The notes: a model not told the origin generated them from the sequence alone. 43,647 nucleotides of DNA from Siculibacillus lacustris (GCF_004328075.1 NZ_SJFN01000027.1:1-43647), one strand, 5' to 3'. Shown: positions 19,978 to 29,941, counted from the stretch's first letter. Program-made: numbers and translations.

Positions 19978-20381
19978 CGTGTTCCCCGGACTGGTCTTCG
20001 GTGAAATTCGCGGTGGATGTCGGAAGGTCTGGCCTCGTCATCGTCGCCTCGCGGCGACGCCTGCGGAAGTGACGTTGCGGAAGAACCGATCGAGAACTCG
20101 ATCGGAACTACTGGGGACCGAGACTGCTGGAAGATGGTTTACAAAAGATGAATCGGGTGTATTCCTAATTTACCTGACGTAATACGCGAAATTTCAGTTG
20201 GGCGACATTCTGAAGTGCCCGTTTTCCGGGTGTTTTCCGGATCTTCCCGGGCACCGACAGGATTCGCCCCCCGGTGGTAATTCTGAGAAATTGCCCAGAT
20301 TCACCGAAACTTAGGGATAACCAGACGAAGATCCTCCATCCCGATCGCGAGCCGATCGGGTACCGCGGGAAGCGATTCCCG
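19978..20381. other. Divergent intergenic region between two sensor genes
   Basis: This 404-bp region holds no gene. It contains a hairpin CGTCGCC-TCGC-GGCGACG at 20042-20059 in the leader of the chemoreceptor gene, a moderately AT-rich stretch near 20110-20190 that probably holds the divergent promoters, and a direct repeat GTTTTCCGG at 20221-20229 and 20232-20240, spaced one helical turn apart. I could not place a convincing -35/-10 pair on either strand. Confidence 0.5.
20366..20381 (+). promoter_or_regulatory. Stem-loop abutting the start codon of the GGDEF-EAL gene
   Basis: CGGGAA (20366-20371), loop GCGA, TTCCCG (20376-20381) forms a perfect 6-bp stem with a GNRA-type tetraloop, and the next base starts ATG 20382. 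The only SD-like purines for that ATG (GGGAA) are locked in the stem. A strong GGGAGG (20396-20401) lies 7 bp before an in-frame TTG at 20409, which may be the main start. Confidence 0.45.
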
Positions 20382-23300
20382 ATGTCCGATCGACCGGGAG
20401 GACGAAATTTGCGCGGGCTGCCGACGCTGATCGCAGTCGTCACGATCCATTCCCTGCTCGTGATCGGCAGCGTGAGTCTCCTCCATGCGCCCGGTGACCT
20501 GATCAGGATCTGGCCGGCGACCGCCTTCCTCATCTTTTCGCTGTGGCGCCTGCGCCCCGCGCCGCTGTGGCCGGCGATCGTCCTGCTCGTCGTCGCCGGG
20601 ATCGGTGCGCGCCTGCTGGTCGGTGGGTCGCTGCTGTTTTCCGCCACGTCGGTGGTGATCAACTTCGTCGAGGTCGGCCTCGGCTTGGCGTTGCTGAGCG
20701 GTCTCGGCGAAGCCCGCCTCGACCGGAACGTCCCGACCTTCCTGAAGGCCCTGGGGCTGGTCGGCGGCGTCGTCACGCTGGTCGGCATGCCGTTCCACGC
20801 GGCGATTCTGGCGCTGAGCTTCGACCGTCCGTGGAGCGCGGTGGCGATGTCGGTGGCGCTCGGCGGGGTGATCGGCGCCGCGCTGATCCTGCCGCTGGTC
20901 GCCGCCGCCTCGACCGCGGCCTTCCGGGCGCAGTTGCGCGGGCGCGCAGCCGTCGAGAACGCCGCCCTGCTGGTGATGTGCGGCACGGTGCTGTGGTTCA
21001 CGGTGTTCGAGCTGCATCAGCCGACCCTGATCCTGATGCTGCCGGTGCTGGTCGCCGCGGTCCGCCGTGGCCGGCTCCCCGCCGCGGTGTTCGGCGTCCT
21101 GCAGATCGGGTCGGTCCTGCTCGCCGGGCGCTTCGGCCTGCTCGCCGTGGGCTGGCCGTTCGCCGCCAGCGGGCTCGTCGCCGCGCCGTGGATCGCCGTG
21201 GCGATCCTGCTGCCCTATTGCATCGCCATGCTGGTCGAGGAATTGGCCGCCGAGCGCGAGAAGATCTCGACCAGCGAGACCTATTTCCGCGATGCCATGA
21301 ACCACTCGCCCTTCGGCATGGCGCTGCTCGATCTCGACGGTCGTTGCTTCTCGGTCAACCGCGCGCTGTGCGAATTTCTCGGCTACGCCCCCGACGAGAT
21401 CATCGGACGGGCGTCGAGCGATTTCGCCCTTCCGGAAGAACGCGAGAAGGTGGCGCCGCGGCTGCACGGTCTGGTCACCGGCCGATACGACGACTACACG
21501 ATCGAGAAGCGCTTTCTCCACAAGGACGGTACGCCGCTGTGGGCCTTCGTCGCGGTCTCGGCGGTGCGCGACGAGGCGACCGGGCGCGCCCTCTACATGA
21601 TCGTCCAGATGCAGGACATCAGCGCCCGCCGCGAGACCGAAAAGGCGTTGGAGGAGAGCGAAAGCCGCTGGAACTTCGCCCTGGAGAGCGCCGGCCAGGG
21701 GGTCTGGGACCACGACTACGGCCGCAACCGTACCTTCTATTCGGCGACCTGGGCGCGCATGCTCGGCTATCGCCCCGAGGACATGTCGAGCGAATCCGAC
21801 GCCTGGCTGTCGCTGGTCCATCCCTTCGACCTGCCGCGTCTGCTCCATCAGGAACATCTCCACCTCGAGGGCCGCACCGCGCAGTTCGAGTGCGAATTCC
21901 GCATGCGCCACAAGGACGGCCACTGGGTGTGGATCCTCGATCGCGGCAAGGTCATCGCCCACGGGCCCGACGGCCGCCCGACCCGGATGATCGGCACCCA
22001 CACCGACATCACCGAACATCGCCTGCTCACCGAAGCGCTGCAGCAGGAGAAGGAGCGCCTGCGCATCACCCTGCAATCGATCGGCGACGGCGTGATCTGC
22101 ACCGACGAAGAGGGCCGCGTGACCTTCGTCAACCCGATCGCCGAGGCGCTCACCGGCTGGTCGGCGACCGCCGCTCTCGGGCGGCCGTGCGACCTGGTCT
22201 TCCGGGTGGTCCACGAGATCGACGACGTGCCCGTCGAGAACGTCGTCACCACCTGCCTCGCCCGCCTCGACCGGGTCGCCCGCGACGAAGGCATGGTGCT
22301 GGTCGGCCGGTCGGGGGCCCGCGTCGACGTCAAGGCCTCGGCCTCGCCGGTGCGCAAACCCACCGGTGAAGTGCTCGGCGCGGTCTTGGTGTTCCAGGAC
22401 GTCACCCGCGCCCGCACGCTGCAGAAGGAGCTCGCCGTGATGGCGAGCCACGACGCCCTGACCGGCCTGCTCAACCGCACCTCGTTCGAGCGTCGGCTCG
22501 AGGAGCATTGCGCCGAACTCGCCTCGGGCGGGCGCGAACACACCCTGGTGTTCCTCGACCTCGACCGCTTCAAGATCATCAACGACACCGCCGGCCACGC
22601 CGCCGGCGACGTGCTCCTGCGCGAGATCGGCCGCTTGATTCGCGAACACATGCGCCGCGCCGACGTCGTCGCTCGTCTCGGCGGCGACGAGTTCGGGGTG
22701 CTGATCGTCGACACGCCGATCGGCGAGGCCGAAGCCATCGCCGAGCGTCTGCTCGAACGCATCGGCCGCACCCGCTTCGCCTGGAGCGGCCGGGTCTACG
22801 AGGTCGGCGCCTCGGTCGGGCTCGCCCGCGTCGACGGCGAGACTCCGCATGCCGCCGACGTGATGAGCCGCGCCGACGTCGCCTGCTATGCCGCCAAGGC
22901 CTCCGGTCGCAACCGCGTCTCGGTCTACCACCCGTCCGAGGGCGACGCCCGCCGCCATCATCACGAGCTCTACACCGCCGCCGGCATCCGCGCCGCCCTG
23001 GAGACCGGGCGCTTCGTGGTCTATGCCCAGACCATCGCCGATCTGCGCCCCTCGGGGCGCCTGCACCACCACGCCGAGCTCCTGGTGCGGATGATCGAAG
23101 AGGACGGCTCGATCCTGTCGCCGGGCGCCTTCATCCCGGCCGCCGAGCGCTACGGATTGATGGCGGCGATCGATCGCTTCATGATCAGTCAGGTGCTGGA
23201 GCGCTACGACCGCGCCATCCTGGCGGTGCCGCGGCTGGTGGTGTCGATCAACCTGTCGGCCAATTCCCTCGAAGATCCGGGATTGCTCGCCTATCTCGCC

Positions 23301-23765
23301 GAGAAGCTGGAAGGCTCGGCGCTGCCGCCCCACCGGATCCATTTCGAGATCACCGAGACCTCGCTGATCAACAATCTGACCCACGCCGGGCGGCTGGTCG
23401 AGGCGCTCAGGGCGGCCGGCTATTCGATCATGCTCGACGACTTCGGCGCCGGCGTCAGCTCCTTCGCGTATCTGGAGCAGTTCCCGGTCGACTATCTGAA
23501 GATCGACGGCAGCTTCGTGCGCAAATTGACCACCAGCTTCGTCGACCGGGCGATCGTCGAATCGATCAACGACATCGGCCACAAGCTCGGGGCGATCACC
23601 GTCGCCGAGTTCGTCGAGGACGCCGAGACGCTGCAGGCGCTCGAGGACATCGGCATCGACATGGCCCAGGGCTACCACATCGCCCGGCCGCAACCGCTCG
23701 AGGAGCTGCTCGAGCGCCTGTCCGACGGCTCGATTCCGGCGCTGCCCGAGCGCATGGCCGGCTGA
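20382..23765 (+). CDS. Membrane MASE1-like/PAS/GGDEF/EAL protein for c-di-GMP turnover
   Basis: The N-terminal 290 residues are a multi-helix membrane domain (MASE1-like) such as precedes PAS and GGDEF domains in YegE-type proteins. Three PAS domains follow, starting near residues 303, 427 and 559. The cyclase domain has an intact GGDEF motif (767-771) and an inhibitory I-site RRAD (758-761) five residues upstream. The phosphodiesterase domain carries ELL instead of EAL at E899 but keeps FEITETSLINN, DDFGAGVSSFAYLEQFP and AEFVED, so activity is plausible. It thus could make and break c-di-GMP in response to redox, light or membrane cues. ATG 20382 is used here, but TTG 20409 has the better ribosome binding site. 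Confidence 0.93.
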   Translation: MSDRPGGRNLRGLPTLIAVVTIHSLLVIGSVSLLHAPGDLIRIWPATAFLIFSLWRLRPAPLWPAIVLLVVAGIGARLLVGGSLLFSATSVVINFVEVGLGLALLSGLGEARLDRNVPTFLKALGLVGGVVTLVGMPFHAAILALSFDRPWSAVAMSVALGGVIGAALILPLVAAASTAAFRAQLRGRAAVENAALLVMCGTVLWFTVFELHQPTLILMLPVLVAAVRRGRLPAAVFGVLQIGSVLLAGRFGLLAVGWPFAASGLVAAPWIAVAILLPYCIAMLVEELAAEREKISTSETYFRDAMNHSPFGMALLDLDGRCFSVNRALCEFLGYAPDEIIGRASSDFALPEEREKVAPRLHGLVTGRYDDYTIEKRFLHKDGTPLWAFVAVSAVRDEATGRALYMIVQMQDISARRETEKALEESESRWNFALESAGQGVWDHDYGRNRTFYSATWARMLGYRPEDMSSESDAWLSLVHPFDLPRLLHQEHLHLEGRTAQFECEFRMRHKDGHWVWILDRGKVIAHGPDGRPTRMIGTHTDITEHRLLTEALQQEKERLRITLQSIGDGVICTDEEGRVTFVNPIAEALTGWSATAALGRPCDLVFRVVHEIDDVPVENVVTTCLARLDRVARDEGMVLVGRSGARVDVKASASPVRKPTGEVLGAVLVFQDVTRARTLQKELAVMASHDALTGLLNRTSFERRLEEHCAELASGGREHTLVFLDLDRFKIINDTAGHAAGDVLLREIGRLIREHMRRADVVARLGGDEFGVLIVDTPIGEAEAIAERLLERIGRTRFAWSGRVYEVGASVGLARVDGETPHAADVMSRADVACYAAKASGRNRVSVYHPSEGDARRHHHELYTAAGIRAALETGRFVVYAQTIADLRPSGRLHHHAELLVRMIEEDGSILSPGAFIPAAERYGLMAAIDRFMISQVLERYDRAILAVPRLVVSINLSANSLEDPGLLAYLAEKLEGSALPPHRIHFEITETSLINNLTHAGRLVEALRAAGYSIMLDDFGAGVSSFAYLEQFPVDYLKIDGSFVRKLTTSFVDRAIVESINDIGHKLGAITVAEFVEDAETLQALEDIGIDMAQGYHIARPQPLEELLERLSDGSIPALPERMAG

Positions 23766-23797
23766 TCCGGCGGTTCCCGTTCACTCGATCGCTGCGA

Positions 23798-23829
23798 CCC
23801 GCCGCCCGCACCGTGGTGCGCCCGGCGGG
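23798..23829. terminator. Large hairpin between convergent genes
   Basis: CCCGCCG (23798-23804), CC bulge, CGCACC (23807-23812), GT, GGTGCG (23815-23820), CC bulge, CGGCGGG (23823-23829). This symmetrical 13-bp stem with one internal loop lies between the GGDEF-EAL stop (23765) and the RND pump stop (23838) and probably ends transcription from both sides. No T-run. Confidence 0.6.
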
Positions 23830-23837
23830 GAGGGGGC

Positions 23838-26800
23838 TCACGCCTCCTTCGCCGCCTCGCGGGCATTGGCCTCGGACACCGCCCGGCGCTTGGCGCGGGT
23901 GCGGAACCAGCCGAGGGTCTTGCGGATCGTCACGTAGAACACCGGCGTCAGGAACAGACCGAAGAAGGTCACCCCGATCATCCCCGAGAACACCGCGGTG
24001 CCCAAGGCCTGGCGCATCTCGGCGCCGGGGCCGACGGCGATCACCAGCGGCACGACGCCGAGGATGAAGGCGAAGGCGGTCATCAGGATCGGCCGCAGAC
24101 GCAGTCGACAGGCCTCGATCACCGCCGCGACCGGGCCGTTGCGGTGCTGGACCTCGCCCTCGGAAGCGAATTCGACGATCAGGATGGCGTTCTTGGCGGC
24201 GAGCCCGACCAGCACGATCAGGCCGACCTGGGTCAGGATGTTGTTGTCCATGCCGCGCCACATCACCCCGGCCAGCGCCGCGCCGACGCTGAGAGGCACG
24301 ATCAGGATGATCGACAGGGGCAGCGCCCAACTCTCGTACTGAGCCGCGAGCAGCAGGAACACGAACACCACCGACAGGCCGAAGATGGCGATGGTCGAGG
24401 ATCCCGCGAGCTTCTCCTGGTAGGCGAGTTCGGTCCATTGGAAGCCGGTGCCGGGCGGCAGCACCTTCTGGGCGATCGCCTCGATCTTGTCGAGGCCGAC
24501 GCTCGACGCCACGCCCGGCGCCGCGCTGCCCTGCAAGGGCACCGAGGTGTACATGTTGTAGCGCTGGATCAGCGAGGGTCCGGCGACGTCGCGGATGCTG
24601 ACCACCGTGCCGAGCGGCACCAGGGCGCCGGAGCTCGAGCGCACCTTGAGCTGCGAGATGTCGTCCTTGGACAGGCGGAAGCGGTCGTCGGCCTGGGCGC
24701 GAACCTGATAGACCCGGCCGAAGGCGTTGAAGTCGTTGATGTAGGCGGTGCCGAGATTCTCCTGGAGGGCATCGAAAACCGCGCCGATCGGCACGTTCAG
24801 CATCTGCGCCTTGGTGCGGTCGATCTCGACATAGACCTGCGGCGTCGAGGCGGTGAAGGTGGTGAACACCCCGCGCAGATCGGGGTCCTGCGCCGCCATG
24901 CCCATCATCTGATAGGTCAGGCCGAGGATGCGGCGCATGTCGGCCGAATCCTTCTCCTGGATCTGCAGCTTGAAGCCGCCCTGGTTGCCGAGGCCGCGCA
25001 CCGGCGGCGGCGGCACGGCGACCGAGAAGGCCTCCTGCATCGGCGCCAGCTTGGCCTTGATCGCCGCGACGATGACGTCCGAGGTCTGCCCCGCCGGCAG
25101 GCGTTCGTCGAAGGACTTGTAGGGCGCGAACAGCACCGCGCCGTTCGACGACGGGGTGAAGGTCGCGGCATTGACGCCGGCCACTTCGATCGTATGGGCG
25201 ACGCCCTCGACCTCGCGCACCAGACGTCCGGCGCGCGAGATCACTTCCTGCGTCCGGGTCAGCGAGGCGCCGTCGGGCAACTGCAGGATGACCAGCGCAT
25301 AGCCCTGATCCTGGGCCGGGATGAAGCCGGTGGCGAGGTGTTGGGCGAACCACACCGTGCCGCCGATCAACCCGGCATAGACCACCAGCGCCAGATAGCG
25401 CCAGCGCACCACGAAGCCGACGCTCGCGGCATAGCCGTTGGCGACGTGGTCGAAGCCGCGGTTGAAGCCGTCCGCCAGCCACCGGGTGGTCCGCCCGACG
25501 AACGTGCGGGGGGCGTGGTCGAGGTCGTGCGGCTGCAGGAGCAGCGCCGCCATCGCCGGCGACAGGGTCAGCGAGTTGAGCGCCGAAATGATCGTCGACA
25601 CCGCGATGGTGACCGCGAACTGGCGATAGAACTGACCGGTGATGCCCGACACGAAGGCCGCCGGGATGAACACCGCGGCGAGCACCAGCGAGATCGCGAC
25701 GATCGCCGTGCCGACCTCGTCCATGGTGGTGTGGGCGGCGTCGCGCGGCCGCATGCCGGTGGCGATGTTGCGCTCGACGTTCTCGACCACGACGATGGCG
25801 TCGTCGACGACGATGCCGATCGCCAGCACCAGGCCGAACAGGGTCAGGGTGTTGAGCGAATAGCCCATCGCCGCCAGCACCGCGAAGGTGCCGATCAGCG
25901 ACACGGGGATCGCCAATACCGGGATGATCGCGGTGCGCCACGACTGCAGGAAGACGATCACCACGACGACGACCAGGGCCAGCGCCTCGGCCAGGGTCTT
26001 GTAGACCTCGTCGACCGAGGCCTGGATGTATTCGGTCGGGTTGAACGGAATCGCGTAGGCGAGCCCGCCAGGGAAGCCCCGGGCGATGTCGGCCATGGTC
26101 ACCTGGACCTGTTTGGCCGCGTCGAGCGCGTTGGTGCCGGGCCGCTGGAACACGCCGAGCGACACCGCGGTGCGCCCGTCGAAGGACGAGGCGTTGGTGT
26201 AGCTCTGGGCGCCGATCTCGACGCGGGCGACGTCCTTGAGGCGGATCACCCGCCCGTCGGGCGTCGAGCGGACGATCACCTGCTCGAACTGCGCGGCCTC
26301 CTGGAAGCGGCCCTGGGTGCGGACCACCATCTCGAAGGCATTGTCCTTGGGCGCCGGCTGGCCGCCGAGGGTGCCCGAGGAGACCTGGACGTTCTGTGCC
26401 TTGACCGCCTGGACCGCGTCGTCGGCAGTGAGCCCGAGGCTCGCCAGCCGGTCGGGATCGAGCCAGACGCGCAGCGCATAGAGACGTTCGCCGAAGATCT
26501 GCACGTCGCCGACGCCGTCGAGCCGCAACAGCTGGTCGCGGACGTTGGCGCGGGCATAGTTCGACACGTAGAGCGGATCGAGGGTGTTGTCGGGCGAGTA
26601 CATCGTCACGACCAGCAGGAAGTCGGGCGACGACTTGGTGGTGGTGACGCCGAGTTGCTGCACCGCCTGGGGCAGGCGCGGCTGGGCGATCGCCACCCGG
26701 TTCTGGACCAGCACCTGCGCCTTGTTGAGGTCGGTGCCGAGCCGGAAGGTGATGGTCAGCTGCATCGACCCGTCGGCCGACGAGTAGGAGGACATGTAGA

Positions 26801-27032
26801 GCATGTCCTCGACGCCGTTGATCTGCTCCTCGATCGGTGTGGCGACGGTGCCGGCGACGGTCTCGGAATCGGCGCCGGGATAGGAGGCGCGGACCACGAT
26901 GGTCGGCGGGGCGATCTCGGGATATTGGGCGACCGGCAGCGACACGAAGGCGAGCGAGCCGACGATCACCATCAGGATCGACAGGACCGACGCGAAGATC
27001 GGCCGCCGGACGAAGAAATGGGCGAAACGCAT
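23838..27032 (-). CDS. RND (HAE1) multidrug efflux transporter, AcrB/MexF type
   Basis: This is the inner-membrane proton-driven pump of a tripartite efflux system. The 1064 residues match the HAE1 family length (about 1030-1060). The N terminus RRPIFASVLSILMVIVGSLA, the porter segment SYPGADSETVAGTVATPIEE, the proton-relay aspartate pair in GLVLAIGIVVDDAIVVVENV and LSPAMAALLL are typical. The chain has the usual repeat of large periplasmic loops and twelve membrane helices. It lies 16 bp after the fusion-protein gene, so the two form an operon. No outer-membrane channel gene and no TetR/LysR regulator is adjacent; the channel is presumably a TolC-like protein encoded elsewhere. Substrates cannot be told. 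Confidence 0.96.
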   Translation of the reverse strand: MRFAHFFVRRPIFASVLSILMVIVGSLAFVSLPVAQYPEIAPPTIVVRASYPGADSETVAGTVATPIEEQINGVEDMLYMSSYSSADGSMQLTITFRLGTDLNKAQVLVQNRVAIAQPRLPQAVQQLGVTTTKSSPDFLLVVTMYSPDNTLDPLYVSNYARANVRDQLLRLDGVGDVQIFGERLYALRVWLDPDRLASLGLTADDAVQAVKAQNVQVSSGTLGGQPAPKDNAFEMVVRTQGRFQEAAQFEQVIVRSTPDGRVIRLKDVARVEIGAQSYTNASSFDGRTAVSLGVFQRPGTNALDAAKQVQVTMADIARGFPGGLAYAIPFNPTEYIQASVDEVYKTLAEALALVVVVVIVFLQSWRTAIIPVLAIPVSLIGTFAVLAAMGYSLNTLTLFGLVLAIGIVVDDAIVVVENVERNIATGMRPRDAAHTTMDEVGTAIVAISLVLAAVFIPAAFVSGITGQFYRQFAVTIAVSTIISALNSLTLSPAMAALLLQPHDLDHAPRTFVGRTTRWLADGFNRGFDHVANGYAASVGFVVRWRYLALVVYAGLIGGTVWFAQHLATGFIPAQDQGYALVILQLPDGASLTRTQEVISRAGRLVREVEGVAHTIEVAGVNAATFTPSSNGAVLFAPYKSFDERLPAGQTSDVIVAAIKAKLAPMQEAFSVAVPPPPVRGLGNQGGFKLQIQEKDSADMRRILGLTYQMMGMAAQDPDLRGVFTTFTASTPQVYVEIDRTKAQMLNVPIGAVFDALQENLGTAYINDFNAFGRVYQVRAQADDRFRLSKDDISQLKVRSSSGALVPLGTVVSIRDVAGPSLIQRYNMYTSVPLQGSAAPGVASSVGLDKIEAIAQKVLPPGTGFQWTELAYQEKLAGSSTIAIFGLSVVFVFLLLAAQYESWALPLSIILIVPLSVGAALAGVMWRGMDNNILTQVGLIVLVGLAAKNAILIVEFASEGEVQHRNGPVAAVIEACRLRLRPILMTAFAFILGVVPLVIAVGPGAEMRQALGTAVFSGMIGVTFFGLFLTPVFYVTIRKTLGWFRTRAKRRAVSEANAREAAKEA

Positions 27033-27048
27033 GCGGGGTCGCCTCTTC

Positions 27049-28200
27049 TCAGTTGGCCTTGACCGGCGGCAGTTCGACGCGCTGCGGCGTCACCTTGACG
27101 CCCGGGCGGATGCGCACGAGGCCGTTGACGGCGATCGTCTCGGATCCGTCGAGGCCCGAGCGGATCAGCCGGTAGCCGTCGATCTTGGCGCCCGGGACGA
27201 CCGGCTTCGGCGTCACCGTGCCGTCGGTGGCGACCGCATAGACGATGCGGCGGGTCTGGTCGGAGGCGATCGCCTCGTCGGGGATCAGCACGCCGCGGTG
27301 CAGGCCGCCCATCGGCAGGCGGATCTTGCCGAACAGGCCGGGGGTCAGGAACAGGTCGGCATTCGGTACCTTGGCGCGCAGGCGCATCGTGCCCGAGGCT
27401 TGATCGACGCGGTTGTCGAAGAAGTCGACCACCGCCTGCCGCTTCGGCTCGCTCTCGTCGGTGGTCGCCACCGCGCCCTTGAGGCCGACGATCGACGCCT
27501 TGGTGCCGCCTTCGACCGCCACCCGCTCGAGCGCCAGGAAGGTCGCCTCGTCGAGATCGAAATAGAAGTCGATCGGATCGGCCGCGACGATCGTCGTCAG
27601 CAGCGTGTCGGCGGCGCCGATCAGGTTGCCCTCCGAGACGAGGCGACGCGAGATCCGGCCGTCGATCGGCGCGCGGATCTCGGTGAATTCGAGGTTCAGT
27701 TTGGCCGCCGCCAGCGCCGCCTTGTCGCCGACCGCCCGCGCCTGCGCCTGCAGGAAGGCCTGACGGCGTTGATCGAACAGCTGATCGGTGATGTTGCCGG
27801 TCTTCTGCAACTGGGTGGCGCGTTCGAGATCGGAGGTGGCGAACTGCAGCGTCGTCTCCGACACGGTCACCGCCGCGATCGCCTGATCGACCGCCGCCTG
27901 ATAGGGGCGCGGATCGATGGTACACAAGAGGTCGCCCTTGTGGACGAAGCTGCCTTCGGCGAAGGCGATCGACTGGAGATAGCCCGCCACCCGCGCCTTG
28001 ACCTGGACGGTCTGGATCGCGTCGAAGCGGCCGGTGAACGACAGGGTCTCCTGGATGTCCTTGACCACCGGCGCCGCGACCTGGACCGGCGGGGCGGGCG
28101 GCGGACCGCCGGCGCTCTGGGCCAGGGCCGAGGTACCGCAAACGCCCGTCAGCAAGGCGACGGAGAGGGCGAGGCGGAGGGGCAGGGACGCGCGCTGCAT
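27049..28200 (-). CDS. RND efflux periplasmic adaptor (membrane fusion protein)
   Basis: This is the adaptor that bridges the RND pump and outer-membrane channel. From ATG 28200 the 383-residue protein starts with a signal peptide (LPLRLALSVALLTGVCGTSALA) and lacks the lipobox cysteine of AcrA. The halves of the lipoyl domain are seen in VQVKARVAGYLQSIAFAEGS and LEFTEIRAPIDGRISRRLVS, flanking an alpha-hairpin of about 60 residues. The beta-barrel and membrane-proximal parts follow (FLTPGLFGKIRLPMG). I prefer 28200 over the upstream in-frame start at 28305 because only it yields a clean signal peptide. It is the first gene of the pump operon. Confidence 0.94.
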   Translation of the reverse strand: MQRASLPLRLALSVALLTGVCGTSALAQSAGGPPPAPPVQVAAPVVKDIQETLSFTGRFDAIQTVQVKARVAGYLQSIAFAEGSFVHKGDLLCTIDPRPYQAAVDQAIAAVTVSETTLQFATSDLERATQLQKTGNITDQLFDQRRQAFLQAQARAVGDKAALAAAKLNLEFTEIRAPIDGRISRRLVSEGNLIGAADTLLTTIVAADPIDFYFDLDEATFLALERVAVEGGTKASIVGLKGAVATTDESEPKRQAVVDFFDNRVDQASGTMRLRAKVPNADLFLTPGLFGKIRLPMGGLHRGVLIPDEAIASDQTRRIVYAVATDGTVTPKPVVPGAKIDGYRLIRSGLDGSETIAVNGLVRIRPGVKVTPQRVELPPVKAN

Positions 28201-28231
28201 GGGGGGACCCGTGGATCGGAGAAACGAACGA

Positions 28232-28253
28232 CGGCCGGGAGCAAACCCGGCCG
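28232..28253 (-). terminator. Perfect stem-loop between the chemoreceptor and efflux operons
   Basis: CGGCCGGG (28232-28239), loop AGCAAA, CCCGGCCG (28246-28253): an 8-bp perfect GC stem. It lies 78 bp after the stop of the MCP-PilZ gene on the minus strand and 31 bp before the adaptor start, followed in that direction by TCGTTCGTTTC. It may be a terminator for the PAS/MCP operon or a leader element of the efflux operon. Confidence 0.5.
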
Positions 28254-28330
28254 CCATATATTTCTGCACGAACTGCTGCGCTGCGTCACGCCCGCATCCG
28301 GACATATTTTTGCGAACCGCCCTCTCACGG

Positions 28331-29941
28331 TCAGGCGGCGCGGTCCTGCTCGACCAGTCGGCGCAGACGGCCGATCGCCGCCTCCGACAGGTCGGCGGTG
28401 CGGAATTCGACTCCGAATTCGCCGTCCTTGACCCATTTGACCACGCCCGGGATCAGCACGCCCGGTTCGCCGGACAGCCGAACTTCGGTGCCGACCGCGA
28501 GGTTGGTGGCGGCGCCGGCGATTCGTGCACCGGTGAGGGAGACGTCGACGCACACCCCCTCGTCGACGCGGCCGCCGCGATGGACCTCGATGTCGTGGCC
28601 GGCCGGCACCCGGCCGTTGGTGGCGTGGCGGCGGTCGAGCGGGCCCTGGCGCAGCGACACCAGGAAGTCGCGCACCGTCTCGGCGAGGCGTCCGCCCTCG
28701 ATGGAGATCGAGCCGGAGGTGTCGCGCAGGCCCTGGGCGAGATCGACGGTCTCGCGGGCGATGCCGCTGATCCCCTGGATGTTGCGGGTGACCCCACGGG
28801 TGCCTTCGAGCACCGAATCGACGTTGTGGGCGATGTCGTTGGTGGCGGTGATCTGGCCGCCGATCGAGCGGCGGATCTCGCCGGTGATCGCGTCGATCTC
28901 GGCGATCGTGCCGCCGATGCCCTCGATCGACTGGACCGCGGCGCGGGTCGCGGTCTGCACTTCGCCGATGTGGCGGGTGATCTCGCCGGTGGCCCGCGCG
29001 GTCTGGTCGGCGAGGCCCTTGACCTCGGCGGCGACCACCGCGAAGCCGCGTCCGGCCTCGCCGGCGCGCGCCGCCTCGATGGTGGCGTTGAGGGCGAGCA
29101 TGTTGGTCTGATGGGCGATCTGGTCGATCAGGCCGGTGACCAGACCGATCTTCTCGGCCGCCGCGGCGAGGCCGGAGACGATGCGGCCGGTCTCTTCGGC
29201 GCGGTCGACGGCGGCGCGGGCGATGGTCGCGGAGCGTTCGATCTCGCCGCCGATGCCGCGCGCCGAGGCGGTCAGGCGGGCGGCGGCCTCGGCCACCGCC
29301 TGGACGTCGGTGGTGGCGGCCTGCGAGGCCTCGACCACCGCGACGGCGCGCTGGTCGGTGGTGCCGGCGCCGTCGCCCATCCGGGTGGCGGCGTCGCCCA
29401 TGCCGTGGGAGGCGGCGGTCAGGGTCTCGACGATGGTGTTGATCGCCGCGCCGAAGTCCTCGGTCGAGACGTTGAAGGCCTCGACCCGCTCCTCGATGCG
29501 GTCGGTCGCTTCGTTGATGGTCTCCGAGGCCCGGAGCAGCGCCCCGTGCATGCCGTGCGGCAGGATGCGGCGGTAGTAGCGGTTGTGGCGGACGGCATCC
29601 ATCGCCGCGCTCGATTCGCGCACGAAGGCGTCGAGATGGTCGGCCATGTCGTTGATCGCTTCGGTGAGTTCGCCGATCGCCCCGCGCTGGTCGAACACCA
29701 GATTGCGGGTCTCGAAGTCGCCGCGCGCCAAGCCGTTGCACACCGCGATCGCCCGGTCGATGCCGGCGCCGGTGCGGGCCCCGAGGACCAGCGCCGCCGT
29801 GCCGCCGAGCGCCGCCAGCGCCAGCCCGATCCAGGTCGCGAGTGTCGATCCCCAGGCGACCCCGGCCGCCGCGACGGCCACGCCGAGGAGCGCCGCGACG
29901 CCCGGCGCCACCGCCTCAGAGCGAAAAGATGAGTTCGTCAT
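28331..29941 (-). CDS. Chemoreceptor with minimal membrane anchor, HAMP, signalling and C-terminal PilZ domains
   Basis: Two hydrophobic helices (about residues 13-30 and 35-54) are joined by a very short loop, so there is no periplasmic sensor. A HAMP-like region follows (about 55-110). The signalling hairpin is clear in [20 protein letters not shown] and [17 protein letters not shown]. Residues 435-520 form a PilZ domain with a basic [10 protein letters not shown] and the D466-x-S468-x-x-G471 box in [14 protein letters not shown]; the Arg spacing (R438, R444) is slightly wider than the common RxxxR. It lacks its own input domain, as in CetA of Campylobacter and the C-terminal part of Aer, and overlaps by 26 bp the PAS-only gene upstream, its likely sensor. 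It would couple redox state and c-di-GMP to the Che pathway. Confidence 0.9.
   Translation of the reverse strand: MTNSSFRSEAVAPGVAALLGVAVAAAGVAWGSTLATWIGLALAALGGTAALVLGARTGAGIDRAIAVCNGLARGDFETRNLVFDQRGAIGELTEAINDMADHLDAFVRESSAAMDAVRHNRYYRRILPHGMHGALLRASETINEATDRIEERVEAFNVSTEDFGAAINTIVETLTAASHGMGDAATRMGDGAGTTDQRAVAVVEASQAATTDVQAVAEAAARLTASARGIGGEIERSATIARAAVDRAEETGRIVSGLAAAAEKIGLVTGLIDQIAHQTNMLALNATIEAARAGEAGRGFAVVAAEVKGLADQTARATGEITRHIGEVQTATRAAVQSIEGIGGTIAEIDAITGEIRRSIGGQITATNDIAHNVDSVLEGTRGVTRNIQGISGIARETVDLAQGLRDTSGSISIEGGRLAETVRDFLVSLRQGPLDRRHATNGRVPAGHDIEVHRGGRVDEGVCVDVSLTGARIAGAATNLAVGTEVRLSGEPGVLIPGVVKWVKDGEFGVEFRTADLSEAAIGRLRRLVEQDRAA

Noticed and set aside
20301-23693. Minus-strand open frame of about 1130 codons opposite the GGDEF-EAL gene
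   Set aside because: Composition is that of an antisense shadow and the plus strand encodes a complete, well-recognised protein.
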